Shown: piece after piece, positions 43,114 through 52,560 of the stretch | How the letters are laid out: each line of letters opens with the position of its first letter | How positions within the stretch are numbered: position 1 is the stretch's first letter | Assembly (NCBI GenBank): GCA_963793675.1 | Contig: CAWCBA010000002.1 | Location: forward strand, 372,001-436,000 | DNA length: 64,000 nucleotides | Reading direction: 5' to 3' | Origin: RPQJ01 sp963793675 | Lineage (GTDB): Bacteria; Pseudomonadota; Gammaproteobacteria; Steroidobacterales; Steroidobacteraceae | Made by a program: the position numbers and the translations under genes | Notes under the pieces: model-generated | The model's database searches: none | Seen by the model: the letters and a program-made list of their open reading frames with translations, nothing else | Told to the model about the DNA's origin: nothing

Positions 43114-44497
43114 AGTCTGGATCGTCGATGACGATGCCTCGATCCGCTGGGTGCTCGAGCGCGCACTGCGACAGGCGGGCATGTCGCCGATCGCGTTCGA
43201 GGATGCCGACAGCGCGATGGCCGCCCTGCGCCGCGGCGAGCCCGACGTGCTGGTCACCGACATCCGCATGCCCGGCCGCAGCGGGCTCGAGCTGCTGGAC
43301 GATGTGCGCACGCGGCGACCGCGGCTGCCGGTGATCGTGATGACCGCGCACTCCGATCTCGACAGCGCCGTTGCGGCCTACCAGGGCGGTGCGTTCGAAT
43401 ACCTGCCGAAGCCATTCGACATCGACCAGGCGGTCGAGCTGGTGCGGCGCGCAGCCACGCAGCAGCAGGCCGTCGAGTCGGCGTCCGAGTCGCGCCGCAT
43501 TCCGGAGATGCTGGGGCACGCGCCGGCCATGCAGGAGATGTTCCGCGCGATCGGCCGCCTTTCGCGCTCGAGCATGACGGTGTTGATCACCGGCGAATCG
43601 GGCACGGGCAAGGAACTGGTGGCACGCGCGCTCCATCGTCACAGTCCGCGCGCCACCAGGCCGTTCATCGCGCTCAACACGTCGGCGTTCACGGCAGACC
43701 TGCTGGAATCGGAATTGTTCGGCCACGAGAAGGGCGCGTTTACCGGAGCAACCGAGCTGCGCCGCGGCCGCTTCGAGCAGGCGGACAGCGGCACGCTGTT
43801 TCTCGACGAGATCGGCGACATGTCGCCGCAGTTGCAGACGCGCCTGTTGCGCGTGCTGGCGGAAGGCGAGTTCTACCGCGTCGGCGGCCAGTTGCCCGTG
43901 AAGGTGGACGTCCGCGTCATCGCTGCCACGCACCAGGACCTCGAATCGCGGGTAAAGGAAAACCTCTTCCGCGAAGACCTGCTGCATCGCTTGAACGTCA
44001 TCCGCATCGAAGTGCCGCCGCTGCGCAACCGGCGCGAGGACATCCCCGAACTGCTGCAGCACTACCTCGACGTTGCCGCGATCGAACTCGGCGTCGCGCC
44101 CAAAGTGCTGTCCGAGGATGCGGCGCGTGCACTGACGGCTTTCAACTGGCCCGGCAACGTGCGGCAGCTCGTCAACGCGTGTCGTCGCCTCACGGTGCTG
44201 GCCGCGGGGCGCGAGATCAAGGCGAGTGACATCCCTGCCGATCTCGGGGGCGCTGGCTCCGTGCCGCCGGCAAGCGGCACCGAGTGGTCAGTGGCACTGG
44301 CAAGCTGGGCGCAAGGGCGCCTCGCGAGTGGTGGCGCGCCGTTGCTCGATGACGCGATGCCGGAGTTCGAGCGCACGCTGCTGCGTGAAGCGCTCAAGGC
44401 GACCCGCGGCGGCAGGCAGGAGGCAGCGAAGCTGCTCGGCTGGGGCCGCAATACGCTGACGCGCAAGCTCAGGGAGCTCGGAATGGACGACGTCTAG
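43091..44497 (+). CDS. glnG: nitrogen regulation response regulator NtrC
   Basis: Sigma-54 activator, 468 residues. Receiver domain with phospho-acceptor Asp in DVLVTDIRMPG, AAA+ domain with Walker A GESGTGKEL, sigma-54 contact loop GAFTGA and DEIGDMSPQLQTRLLRVL, then a Fis-type HTH (RQEAAKLLGWGRNTLTRKLRELG). Expected to bind the two sites upstream of glnA. Co-transcribed with ntrB. Confidence 0.97.
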   Translation: MNQPPALEVWIVDDDASIRWVLERALRQAGMSPIAFEDADSAMAALRRGEPDVLVTDIRMPGRSGLELLDDVRTRRPRLPVIVMTAHSDLDSAVAAYQGGAFEYLPKPFDIDQAVELVRRAATQQQAVESASESRRIPEMLGHAPAMQEMFRAIGRLSRSSMTVLITGESGTGKELVARALHRHSPRATRPFIALNTSAFTADLLESELFGHEKGAFTGATELRRGRFEQADSGTLFLDEIGDMSPQLQTRLLRVLAEGEFYRVGGQLPVKVDVRVIAATHQDLESRVKENLFREDLLHRLNVIRIEVPPLRNRREDIPELLQHYLDVAAIELGVAPKVLSEDAARALTAFNWPGNVRQLVNACRRLTVLAAGREIKASDIPADLGGAGSVPPASGTEWSVALASWAQGRLASGGAPLLDDAMPEFERTLLREALKATRGGRQEAAKLLGWGRNTLTRKLRELGMDDV

Positions 44498-44529
44498 TTC
44501 GCGGCAAGCGAGTGCGGCGCGAAACCTGA

Positions 44530-45498
44530 TCAGCAGGCGCAGGCCTGGACGGTTCTTTTCGGTGCGTCGAGACTGCCGATCAGTTCGCCGACCGACGCCA
44601 TCCCGTTCGCCGCGAGATACGCCGCGATACCCGCGTTGATGCGCTTGCACGAGTGCGGCTCGTAGAACAGCGACGTGCCGACGCCGACCGTCGTGGCGCC
44701 GGCGATGATGAACTCGAGGGCGTCGTCCACGCTGCAGATGCCGCCCTGGCCGATGATCGGAACGTTGTGCGGGCGCGCGACCTCGGCGACCTGCATCACC
44801 TTCAGCAGCGCGATCGGCTTGATCGCCGGCCCGGAAAGCCCGCCCTGGATGTTGCCGATGACCGGCTTGCGCGTCTTGACGTCGATGGCCATGCCCATCA
44901 CGGTGTTGATGACCGCGAGCGCATCGCTGCCCGACTCGATGCAGCGCCGCGCGTTTTCCTTGATGTCGGTCTGGTTGGGCGACAGCTTCGTGATGAGCGG
45001 CTTCGTCGTCACGCGCCGGCACGCCTCGACCACGCGGGCTGACATGTCCGGCGAATTGCCGAACTGCACGCCGCCTTCCTTGATGTTGGGGCAGGAGATG
45101 TTGAGTTCGATCGCGTCTACGGCTGAATCGTCGAAACGGCGCGTCACCTCGACGTAGTCCTCGATGGTCGACCCGCAGACGTTGGCGAAGAACGCCGTCT
45201 CGGTGAAGTCGAGAATGGGCAGGATTCGTTCAATGACGTAATCGACGCCAGGGTTCTGCAGGCCGATGGCATTGAGCATTCCCATCGGCGTCTCGTAGAC
45301 GCGATGCGGCGGATTGCCGAGCCGCGGCTCGCGCGTCGTGCCCTTCAGCACGATCGCGCCGGCGTCGCGGTTCGAGAACCCCTCGACCCGCGTGTACTCC
45401 TCGCCGAAACCGACGCACCCGGACAGCAGGACGATGGGCGAAGCGAGGCGGAGACCGCAGAAATCGACGGCGAGCGACTGGGCCAGGGCGGCGGACAT
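44530..45498 (-). CDS. dihydroorotate dehydrogenase-like protein, class 1B type
   Basis: FMN-dependent TIM barrel, 322 residues. Signature NISCPNIKEGGVQFG with the class 1 active-site cysteine, early motif LASPIVLLSGCVGFGEEY, KLSPNQTDI, GGLSGPAIKPIALLKV and GQGGICSVDDALEFIIAGATTVGVGTSLF. This matches the PyrD subunit of class 1B enzymes, which normally pair with the iron-sulfur flavoprotein PyrK; no pyrK lies nearby. The start at 45498 is an ATG. Gammaproteobacteria usually use membrane class 2 PyrD, so this may have another role. Confidence 0.85.
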   Translation of the reverse strand: MSAALAQSLAVDFCGLRLASPIVLLSGCVGFGEEYTRVEGFSNRDAGAIVLKGTTREPRLGNPPHRVYETPMGMLNAIGLQNPGVDYVIERILPILDFTETAFFANVCGSTIEDYVEVTRRFDDSAVDAIELNISCPNIKEGGVQFGNSPDMSARVVEACRRVTTKPLITKLSPNQTDIKENARRCIESGSDALAVINTVMGMAIDVKTRKPVIGNIQGGLSGPAIKPIALLKVMQVAEVARPHNVPIIGQGGICSVDDALEFIIAGATTVGVGTSLFYEPHSCKRINAGIAAYLAANGMASVGELIGSLDAPKRTVQACAC

Positions 45499-45517
45499 GC
45501 GCGAATTGTAAGCCACG

Positions 45518-45946
45518 TCAGCCGGCAATGAAGCGCTCGAGGTGCTCGATCGTCTGGTCCTGCTCCTCGATCACTGCGCGCACGAGGTCACCAATCGAGA
45601 TCATGCCGACCATGCGGCCGTTCTCCACGACCGGCAGGTGACGGATACGCTTCTCGGTCATGAGCTGCATGCATTCGCGCACGGCCGCGTCCGGCGTCAC
45701 GGTCACCACCGGGGAACTCATGATCTGCCACACCGGGGTCTCGGCCGAGGAGCGGCGGAGCAGGACCACTTTTCGCGCATAGTCGCGCTCGGACAGCACG
45801 CCTACGAGTTCGCCGTCGCGCATCACGGGCAGCGCGCCGACGTGCTTGTCGGCCATGATCTGGATCGCTCCGAGCACGGGCACGTCGGCATCCACCGACC
45901 AGATCTCGTGCCCCTTCGCTTCGAGCAGTTGCTTGACGCGCACCAT
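45518..45946 (-). CDS. tandem CBS domain protein
   Basis: 142 residues made of one Bateman module: two CBS motifs (about 8-60 and 75-130), each with a typical end (GELVGVLSERDYARKV; GRMVGMISIGDLVRAVIEEQ). The start at 45946 is an ATG; longer upstream frames lack CBS sequence and overlap trmL. Such proteins sense adenine nucleotides or NADH. The partner is unknown. It lies 19 bases before the dihydroorotate dehydrogenase gene on the same strand. Confidence 0.9.
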   Translation of the reverse strand: MVRVKQLLEAKGHEIWSVDADVPVLGAIQIMADKHVGALPVMRDGELVGVLSERDYARKVVLLRRSSAETPVWQIMSSPVVTVTPDAAVRECMQLMTEKRIRHLPVVENGRMVGMISIGDLVRAVIEEQDQTIEHLERFIAG

Positions 45947-46006
45947 GCGAGAATCCCCCTGTCGCTGCCGGACCGCGGGCCCGTCCCGCATGCCCCAGCT
46001 CATTCT

Positions 46007-46486
46007 ATGCCAGTGCACGTCATCCTGTTCGAGCCCGAGATTCCACCCAACACCGGCAACGTCATCCGGCTGTGCGCCAACACGGGTGCCTGCCTGCACC
46101 TCGTGCGCCCGCTGGGGTTCCGGCTCGACGCGCGATCGGTGCAGCGAGCCGGCCTCGACTACCACGAACTCGCCGCTGTGCGTGTCCACGACGACTTTGC
46201 GGCTTGCCTGCTGGCGTTGGCAGCAGCGAGTCCGGATGGCGCCGCCCCGCGCTGGTTCGCGCTGACCACCAAAGGCGAGGCCAGCTACGACACGGTGCGC
46301 TTCGCCGCGGGTGACGTGCTCGTGTTCGGGCCTGAAACGCGCGGCCTGCCGGCACCCGTGCTCGCGCTCTGCCCGGTCGAACGGAGGTTGCGAATTCCGA
46401 TGCGCGAGGGCGCCCGGAGCCTGAACCTGTCAAATTCGGTCGCAGTCGTCGTCTATGAAGCCTGGCGCCAGCTGGGTTGGCGCTGA
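46007..46486 (+). CDS. trmL: tRNA (cytidine(34)-2'-O)-methyltransferase
   Basis: SPOUT-class methyltransferase, 159 residues, that 2'-O-methylates the wobble base of tRNA-Leu. It starts MPVHVILFEPEIPPNTGNVIRLCANTG and carries the trefoil-knot motifs VLVFGPETRGLP and IPMREGARSLNLSNSVAVVVYEAWRQLG. Length and motifs fit TrmL (YibK). The ATG at 46007 is fixed by the N-terminal strand. Confidence 0.95.
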   Translation: MPVHVILFEPEIPPNTGNVIRLCANTGACLHLVRPLGFRLDARSVQRAGLDYHELAAVRVHDDFAACLLALAAASPDGAAPRWFALTTKGEASYDTVRFAAGDVLVFGPETRGLPAPVLALCPVERRLRIPMREGARSLNLSNSVAVVVYEAWRQLGWR

Positions 46487-46549
46487 GGAACTCGGCGCGG
46501 GGTGGCCCGCATCGCCTTGCCGTGCAACGCGGCAGGCCACGCCCGGCGC

Positions 46550-47587
46550 TCACTCCGCTTCGGATCTCACGGCGCGCCCCATGAGGGCGGCCACGGCCTC
46601 GCGGGGCGGGAGTCCCTCGTAGATCACGCGGCAGATCTGTTCCGCGATCGGCATCTCGACCTGGTGATTGTTCGCGACGTTGCGGACGGCGCGGGCTGCA
46701 AGCACGCCTTCGACCACCTGGCCGATTTCACGTTGCGCCTGCTCAGCTGATTGGCCTGCAGCGAGCGCGAGCCCGAAGCGCCGGTTGCGCGACTGGTCGT
46801 CGGTGCAGGTGAGCACGAGGTCACCGAGTCCGGCGAGGCCCATGAACGTGTCCTTTTCCGCGCCGAGCGCGACCCCGAGCCGCATCATTTCAGCGAGGCC
46901 GCGCGTGATGAGCGCGACGCGCGTGTTGGCGCCGAAGCCGAGGCCGTCGGAAATGCCGGCGCCGATCGCCAGCACGTTCTTCGTCGCGCCGCCGACTTCG
47001 ACACCGACGACGTCGGTCGAAGCGTAGGCGCGGAAATTCTGGCCGGAGAGCGCGCGTGCCAGCGCGAGCGCGTAGTCCTGGTCGCGTGACGCGACCGTCA
47101 TGGCCGTGGGCAGGCCCAGCCCTACCTCACGCGCGAAGGTGGGCCCGGACAACACGGCCTTCGGCACCGCCATGCCAAGGACCTCGTTCGCCACCTGGTG
47201 CGGCAACTTGCCCGAGTCGAGTTCGAAGCCCTTGGTTGCCCACGAGACGCGCATGCCGTTGCGCAGCAGCGGCGCAACGTGCTCGAGGCATTCACGGAAG
47301 CCGTGGCTCGGCACGGCGATCAGCAGTTCCTGCGCCGCCCCGACCGCATGCGCGAGATCGGACTCGACGACGAGCGACTCGGGAAATGGCGCCATCGGCA
47401 GATAGCGCGTGTTGCAGCGCGCGGTCGCGAATGCGGCCATCCGCGCGGCATCGCGACCCCAGAGCACGGTCGGGTGCCCGGTGCGCGCCAGGTGCACGGC
47501 GAGCGCGGTGCCCCAGGAACCGGCGCCGAGCACGGCCACTGCCGGGCGTGCCACGGCGTCGACCGCCGCATCGTTCGAGATCGTCAC
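46550..47587 (-). CDS. gpsA: glycerol-3-phosphate dehydrogenase [NAD(P)+]
   Basis: Makes sn-glycerol-3-phosphate for phospholipid synthesis; 345 residues. Rossmann motif VLGAGSWGTALAVHLA (about 19-34), ISDGLGFGANTRVALITRGLAEMMRLG with the substrate-binding segment, and GLAGLGDLVLTCTDDQSRNRRFG. Full length and intact. Lies 20 bases after secB, the common secB-gpsA pairing. Confidence 0.97.
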   Translation of the reverse strand: MTISNDAAVDAVARPAVAVLGAGSWGTALAVHLARTGHPTVLWGRDAARMAAFATARCNTRYLPMAPFPESLVVESDLAHAVGAAQELLIAVPSHGFRECLEHVAPLLRNGMRVSWATKGFELDSGKLPHQVANEVLGMAVPKAVLSGPTFAREVGLGLPTAMTVASRDQDYALALARALSGQNFRAYASTDVVGVEVGGATKNVLAIGAGISDGLGFGANTRVALITRGLAEMMRLGVALGAEKDTFMGLAGLGDLVLTCTDDQSRNRRFGLALAAGQSAEQAQREIGQVVEGVLAARAVRNVANNHQVEMPIAEQICRVIYEGLPPREAVAALMGRAVRSEAE

Positions 47588-47607
47588 GCGGCGACCCAGG
47601 CGCGCTC

Positions 47608-48096
47608 TCAGTTGACCGAGGTGGCGCCCGGCTGCTGTTCAGCCGCCTGCTGCGCGGCGCGGGCGTGCAGGGCTTCGAATGTCACCAGCGGCAGCAGGAA
47701 CGGCGGAAAACCGCCCTTCGTCACCAGTTCCGAGACGGTCGAACGCGCGTAAGACAGCAGGTAGTTCGGCGCCATGATCGAGAGAACCTGCGCGACGTCG
47801 GTTGCGACCAGGTTCTTGACCAGGAACGCGCCGGCTTGCTGCAGTTCGAGCAGCCAGACCACCTTGTCGCCGGCCTTCGCTTCGAGGTGCACCTGCACGA
47901 CGACTTCGTGCAGGTCCTGTGCAATGGGCGTCGCCCGCGTCGATATATTCAGGTTCACCGCGGGCTGACCTTCGAAGCCGCCGACGAATGGGCCGTTCGG
48001 GGATTCGAACGAGCAGTCCTTGAGGTAGACGACCTGCGGCGTCACCACCGGGGCATTGGGGTCGACGGCGGGCGTCTGGGCGTTCTGGTCGGTCAT
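47608..48096 (-). CDS. secB: protein-export chaperone SecB
   Basis: Tetrameric cytosolic chaperone that delivers unfolded preproteins to SecA; 162 residues. Matches include VYLKDCSFESPNGP, LEAKAGDKVVWLLELQQAGAF, and the SecB signature IMAPNYLLSYARSTVSELVTKGGFPPFLLPLVTFEAL. Follows grxC and precedes gpsA, the order known from E. coli. Confidence 0.97.
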   Translation of the reverse strand: MTDQNAQTPAVDPNAPVVTPQVVYLKDCSFESPNGPFVGGFEGQPAVNLNISTRATPIAQDLHEVVVQVHLEAKAGDKVVWLLELQQAGAFLVKNLVATDVAQVLSIMAPNYLLSYARSTVSELVTKGGFPPFLLPLVTFEALHARAAQQAAEQQPGATSVN

Positions 48097-48124
48097 CGCG
48101 GAATATTCCTTCTAACTACGTGGA

Positions 48125-48400
48125 TCAGGCGCGGCCGAGCAGCTTGTCGAGCTCGCCGGCCTTGTCGAGGGCATACAGTTCGTCGAAGCCGCCGACGTGG
48201 CGGTCGCCGATAAAGATCTGGGGTACGGTGCGACGGCCACCGGTGCGCTTCAGCATCAGGTCGCGGCTCGCGACGTCTTCGTCGACCTTGATCTCGCTGA
48301 ACGTGACGTCCTTGCGCTGGAGCAGACCACGCGCGCGGTCGCAGTACGGACACCAGCCGGTCGAATACATCGTGATTTCAGGATGAGCGGTATCGTTCAT
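48125..48400 (-). CDS. grxC: glutaredoxin 3
   Basis: 91-residue dithiol glutaredoxin with the CPYC active site (ITMYSTGWCPYCDRA), the cis-proline TVPQIFI and GGFDELYALDKAGELDKLL. Reduces disulfides with glutathione in the cytoplasm. Its ATG overlaps the rhodanese stop (ATGA), so the two are translationally coupled. Confidence 0.96.
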   Translation of the reverse strand: MNDTAHPEITMYSTGWCPYCDRARGLLQRKDVTFSEIKVDEDVASRDLMLKRTGGRRTVPQIFIGDRHVGGFDELYALDKAGELDKLLGRA

Positions 48401-48852
48401 GCCTTGGTGCCATCCTGCCTGGTCTTGCCGCCCGCCTTGATGAGGGGCAGGTTCTCTGCGCGCCAGGCCTGCACGCCGCCACGGAGGTTGACCACCTGCG
48501 AGAATCCCTGCGCCTGCAGCACCCGGGCTGCCGCGCTCGAGCGCGCGCCGCTTTCGCAGCACATGATCACGACCTTGTCCTTGAAGCGCTTGAGCGACTC
48601 CGCGGCCTGGGCGACCTGGTCCTGCGGCACGTGCCGGGCATCCAGGATGTGGCCGGAGTCGAACTCGGCCTGCGTGCGTACGTCGACCAGCAGCGCGCCC
48701 TGGTTCATCAGGCGCACGGCTTCGGTGGGTCCGACGGCCTGCCCACCCGAGCGGGCGCGGCTGAATTCGTACGCTGCAAGGGCCAGCGCGAGGACCACCG
48801 TGCCGCCAACCAGCAGGGGATGGCGGGCGGCATATTCGAGGAGACGATCCAT
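48397..48852 (-). CDS. membrane-anchored rhodanese-like protein
   Basis: 151 residues: one N-terminal helix (LLVGGTVVLALALAAYEF) and a rhodanese domain with GALLVDVRTQAEFDSGHILDARHVP and catalytic loop CCESGARSS, whose second Cys sits at the usual active-site position. Similar to E. coli YibN, found at the same place before grxC-secB-gpsA. It probably handles sulfane sulfur at the membrane. The ATG at 48852 is chosen over 48867 by similarity to that family. Confidence 0.92.
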   Translation of the reverse strand: MDRLLEYAARHPLLVGGTVVLALALAAYEFSRARSGGQAVGPTEAVRLMNQGALLVDVRTQAEFDSGHILDARHVPQDQVAQAAESLKRFKDKVVIMCCESGARSSAAARVLQAQGFSQVVNLRGGVQAWRAENLPLIKAGGKTRQDGTKA

Positions 48853-48963
48853 CAGGGAGACCGGCAAAAAGGGGCGCGAATTATAGCAGTCCCCGCTGAC
48901 AGGCTAGACTTGCCTGGATTTGCCGCCCCCGACGTCTCCGTAAATCGCCGCAAACACCGTCCG

Positions 48964-50233
48964 ATGCCTGCATTTTTGTCCACCACACCGACCGCTGCGC
49001 CGCGGGTCCACCCGCCGATGCGGTCGGCTCGCGCCCGGTTCGGGCGGGTTCTGGCCGGGTTGGCGACAACGCTGCTGGTCCTGGCACCGGGACCGGTCCC
49101 GGCAGCCGCGAAGCAGACGCCGGCGCAGAAAGAGGCTGAGCTGCGCAAGCTCAACCAGCGGATCGACAAGGTCCGCAAGTCCGTCAACCAGGACGTGCAG
49201 AAGCGGGACAAGTTGTCCGTGCAGCTGCGCGAGGCCGAGCTCGGCGTCCAGTCGGCCCGCAAGGAGCTCGACGAAATCCGGGCGCAGCGACTGGCGGCCG
49301 AAGCGCGCGTGCGCGAACTCGAGGCGGAGCAGACGCGCCGTGAACAGGAGCTGGATGGGGAGCGCGCCGAGCTGGCCGGCGAACTGCGGACGGCCTACGT
49401 GAACGGTCGTGAAGAGCAGCTAAAACTTCTTTTAAATCAAGAAGATCCGTCAAACTTTGGGCGCATGTTGGCGTACTACGGCTACTTCGGTCGGGCCCGG
49501 GCGGGGCGCATCAGCGGTATCCAGGAGCAGCTCGCGCAACTGGCGCTGGTCCGCGACAAGATCGTGGCCGAGAAGACCCGGCTCGAGACACTCGAGCAGC
49601 AGCGCGAGCGGCGGGTGGCCGACCTCAAGTCGTCGCAGGCGCAGCGCGCGCAGGCCGTGAGCACGATCGACCGGCAGATCAAGGCCCAGGGTGGCGAGCT
49701 GAAACAGCTGCAGTCCCAGGCGGCGTCACTCGAGCGGCTGATCAGCGAGTTGCGCAAAGCCATCGAACGCTCGCGGCAGGCCGCAGCCCGTGCGCAAGGG
49801 CGGTTCGTCGGGCACCGTGGCGAAGCAGGCGCCGTTCGAGCCCCTGCGCGGCAAGCTGCCGTGGCCGGTCCAGGACGGTACGGTCCTCGCCAGGTTCGGT
49901 CAGCCCCGTGCGGGGGGCTCGATGCGTTGGCAGGGCATGCTGATCGGGACGGAGCGCGGCGCCCGGGTGCGCGCACCCTACGCCGGGCGCGTCGTGTACG
50001 GCGACTGGCTGCCGGGCATGGGGCTGATGCTGGTCATCGATCATGGCGGCAGCTACATGAGCCTCTATGGCCACAACGAAGAGCTGTTCCGCAAAGTCGG
50101 TGAGACCGTCGCGGCCGGTGACGTCATCGGGTCCGTGGGCGACTCCGGCGGCCACAGCCAGCCGGCCCTGTACTTCGAGGTCCGTCGCGGCAAGACGCCG
50201 GTCGACCCGCAGACCTGGCTCACCCGGAAATAG
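48964..50233 (+). CDS. envC: murein hydrolase activator EnvC, read in two frames (+1 shift)
   Basis: Periplasmic activator of the amidases that split septal peptidoglycan. The first frame has a signal peptide and long coiled coils (KLNQRIDKVRKSVNQDVQKRD ... LRTAYVNGREEQLKLLLNQEDPSNFGRMLAYYGYFGRARAGRI). Near 49790 the reading must advance one base to give KGGSSGTVAKQAPFEPLRGKLPWPV and the LytM/M23 domain (VIDHGGSYMSLYGHNEELFRKVGETVAAGDVIGSVGDSG), ending at 50233. As in EnvC, the zinc ligands of active LytM enzymes appear incomplete. Overall about 420 residues, normal length. Confidence 0.87.
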
Positions 50234-50319
50234 GCCCTGCATCACGGTTTGGTCCCCCCCTTTTTCTGGATCATTCCATTCCAGATCAAATTCGTCGCCC
50301 AGGGGATGGGCCGGGACCG

Positions 50320-52555
50320 ATGTCTTCAACCGCAGAAATACTCGCCGACGCCCCGGCGTCGCTGAACGGCACATCGCTCGACCCCTACGGGCAACTGCTC
50401 AAGATGCTGTTGCCACGCGCGCATTCCATCGTCGTCTACGACGGCAATGGCGTAGCGCTCTGGGCCAGCGAAGACAATGACGACATAGAACTGCAGGCCC
50501 TGCAGCAGCACGCGCAGGCCGCGGAACTCGCGGAGCCCGGCGCGCTGGGCGCAGGCTTCGCCGAGCCGTTGCCGGGCGAGCAGGTCGCTTACCTGTTCCT
50601 GCTGCGCGACGGGGCCGGCGCGCTGCTCGGCTGCGTCGGCATGGTGAGCCGCGAGTCGAACCGCGAACCCCGGCCCTTCACGCTGGTGCAGGGACTGCTG
50701 CGTCCGGCGCTGCAGTGCCTCGAGCGCGAGCTCGCGTCGCAGTCCAATATCGGCAACCTGCAGCGCAGCCTCGTGGTGCGTGATCGCGACCTCGAGCTGC
50801 TGCTCGGCGCGGCGCACGAGGAGCCGGAGGGCGGCAATTCGACGGATGACTTCGCGAAGCTGGTCCAGGGTTGCGTCGACCATCTCGGCTGCGCCGTCGG
50901 CGCACTCCTGATTCCCGACAAGAACATCGCCGTCTGCCGCACGGCAGCCGACACGCCGGCGCGCGCTGGCGCGGAGATCCTGACGCGCACGCATCGCCAG
51001 GTGCTCGGCTGGGGCCAGCTGCACCGGCAGACGATGACGTCCAACGCGCCGCACGATTCCGGGCCGTTTGCCGAACATCCCTTACAAGATCCTCGCCTGC
51101 CCCGTGATGCACGGTGCCCAGCGCGTGCACGGCGTGCTGGTGTTGTTCAAGCGCCTGCATTCCCCGGACTTCGACCTGCGCCAGGTGCGCATCGTCGAAC
51201 TGCTCGGGCGCCGCGTCGCCGGCATCCTGCTGAACTCGTACGACCCGACGACGGGCCTGCTGACGCGGCCTGCCTTCGAGAAGCGCGCCAACGCCATGCT
51301 GACGCCACAGATGCTGCAGAAGGACAACTGCGTCATCTACGTCGACATCGACCGCCTGCACGTGCTGAACGAGAACCTCGGCATGCACGTCGGTGATGCG
51401 GTGATCGTGCGCGTCGCCGAGGTCATCCGGCAGAGCCTCTCGCCGCGCATGCTCGCGGCCCGCATTTCCGGCGACCGTTTTGCCATCTTCGTGCCCGAGT
51501 CGTCGATCGACACCACGCACGACATTGCAGACAACCTGCGGGTTTCGTTCGAACGGCTCGGCTTCATGGGCGAGCGGCAGCAGGTCGAAGTGACCGCCAG
51601 CCTGGGCGTGGCGAACATCGTCGAGGGCAATCATCCGCTGTCGCACGCGCTCGCGTCGGCAGAGATCGCATGCAAGGCCGCCAAGGACCGTGGCCGCAAC
51701 CGCGTCGAGACGTATTTCGACGGCGACCAGAGCATCGTGCGCCGCTATACCGACCTGACGCTCATCGGTACGGTGCGCTCGGCCTTGCTGGACCAGCGTT
51801 TCCAGCTCGAGGCGCAGACGGTCGTGCCGCTGAACGGCGCGCCGGCGACGCCGAAGTTCGAGCTGCTGCTGCGCATGAGCGACGAGAAGGGTGAAAGCGT
51901 ACCGCCGGAGAAATTCCTGTCGGCTGCGGAGCGCTACCAGCTCGCGCCGGCAATCGACCGCTGGGTCATGCGCCACACGATCGAAATGCTGACGCCGCAT
52001 GCGGCGCGGCTGCACGAGATGCAGGCGTGTTTCGCGGTGAACATTTCCGGGCAGTCCCTCGGCGACGCGGACTTCGCCGAGTTCATGGACAAGGTGCTGC
52101 GCGACAGCAAGCTGCCGCGCGGGCTGTTGTCGTTCGAGGTCACCGAGACCGCGGCCGTCGCGAACATCGTCCGGGCCGAGACCCTCATCCGCCGGCTGCG
52201 CGACCTGGGCAGCAACGTCGCGCTCGACGATTTCGGCCGCGGGCTGAGCTCCCTCAGCTACCTGAAAATGCTGCCGGTCACCCACCTCAAGATCGACGGC
52301 ATTTTCGTCCGCGACGTCATGCTCGACGACCGCTCCCAGGCGATGCTGAGCGCGATCGTCCAGCTGGCCCGGGCCATGAACCTCAAGACCGTGGCGGAAT
52401 GCGTCGAGAGCGAAGCGATCTGGCAGGCGACCCGCGCCCTGGGGGTCGATTACGGGCAGGGCTTCTATATCGGACGGCCCATGCCGCTCGGGAAGGTGCT
52501 CGGGACACTGGTTGGCGTTAACATGGAGCGCTCCGCCGGGACCAAGACCGCCTGA
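50320..52555 (+). CDS. GGDEF-EAL protein with degenerate GGDEF, read in two frames (+1 shift)
   Basis: About 744 residues. The first frame (50320 to about 51065) is a GAF-like sensory region without recognised motifs. The second continues NIPYKILACPVMHGAQRVHGVLVLFKR, a GGDEF-type fold whose signature is SGDRF instead of GGDEF, and an EAL domain with ELLLR in place of EALLR but with the NIS, EVTET, DDFG, LKIDG and ECVES segments kept. Thus cyclase activity is unlikely and phosphodiesterase activity possible. The switch near 51064-51072 is +1. It lies 86 bases after envC and 5 before the ctpA-type gene. Confidence 0.83.
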
Positions 52556-52560
52556 CCCAA

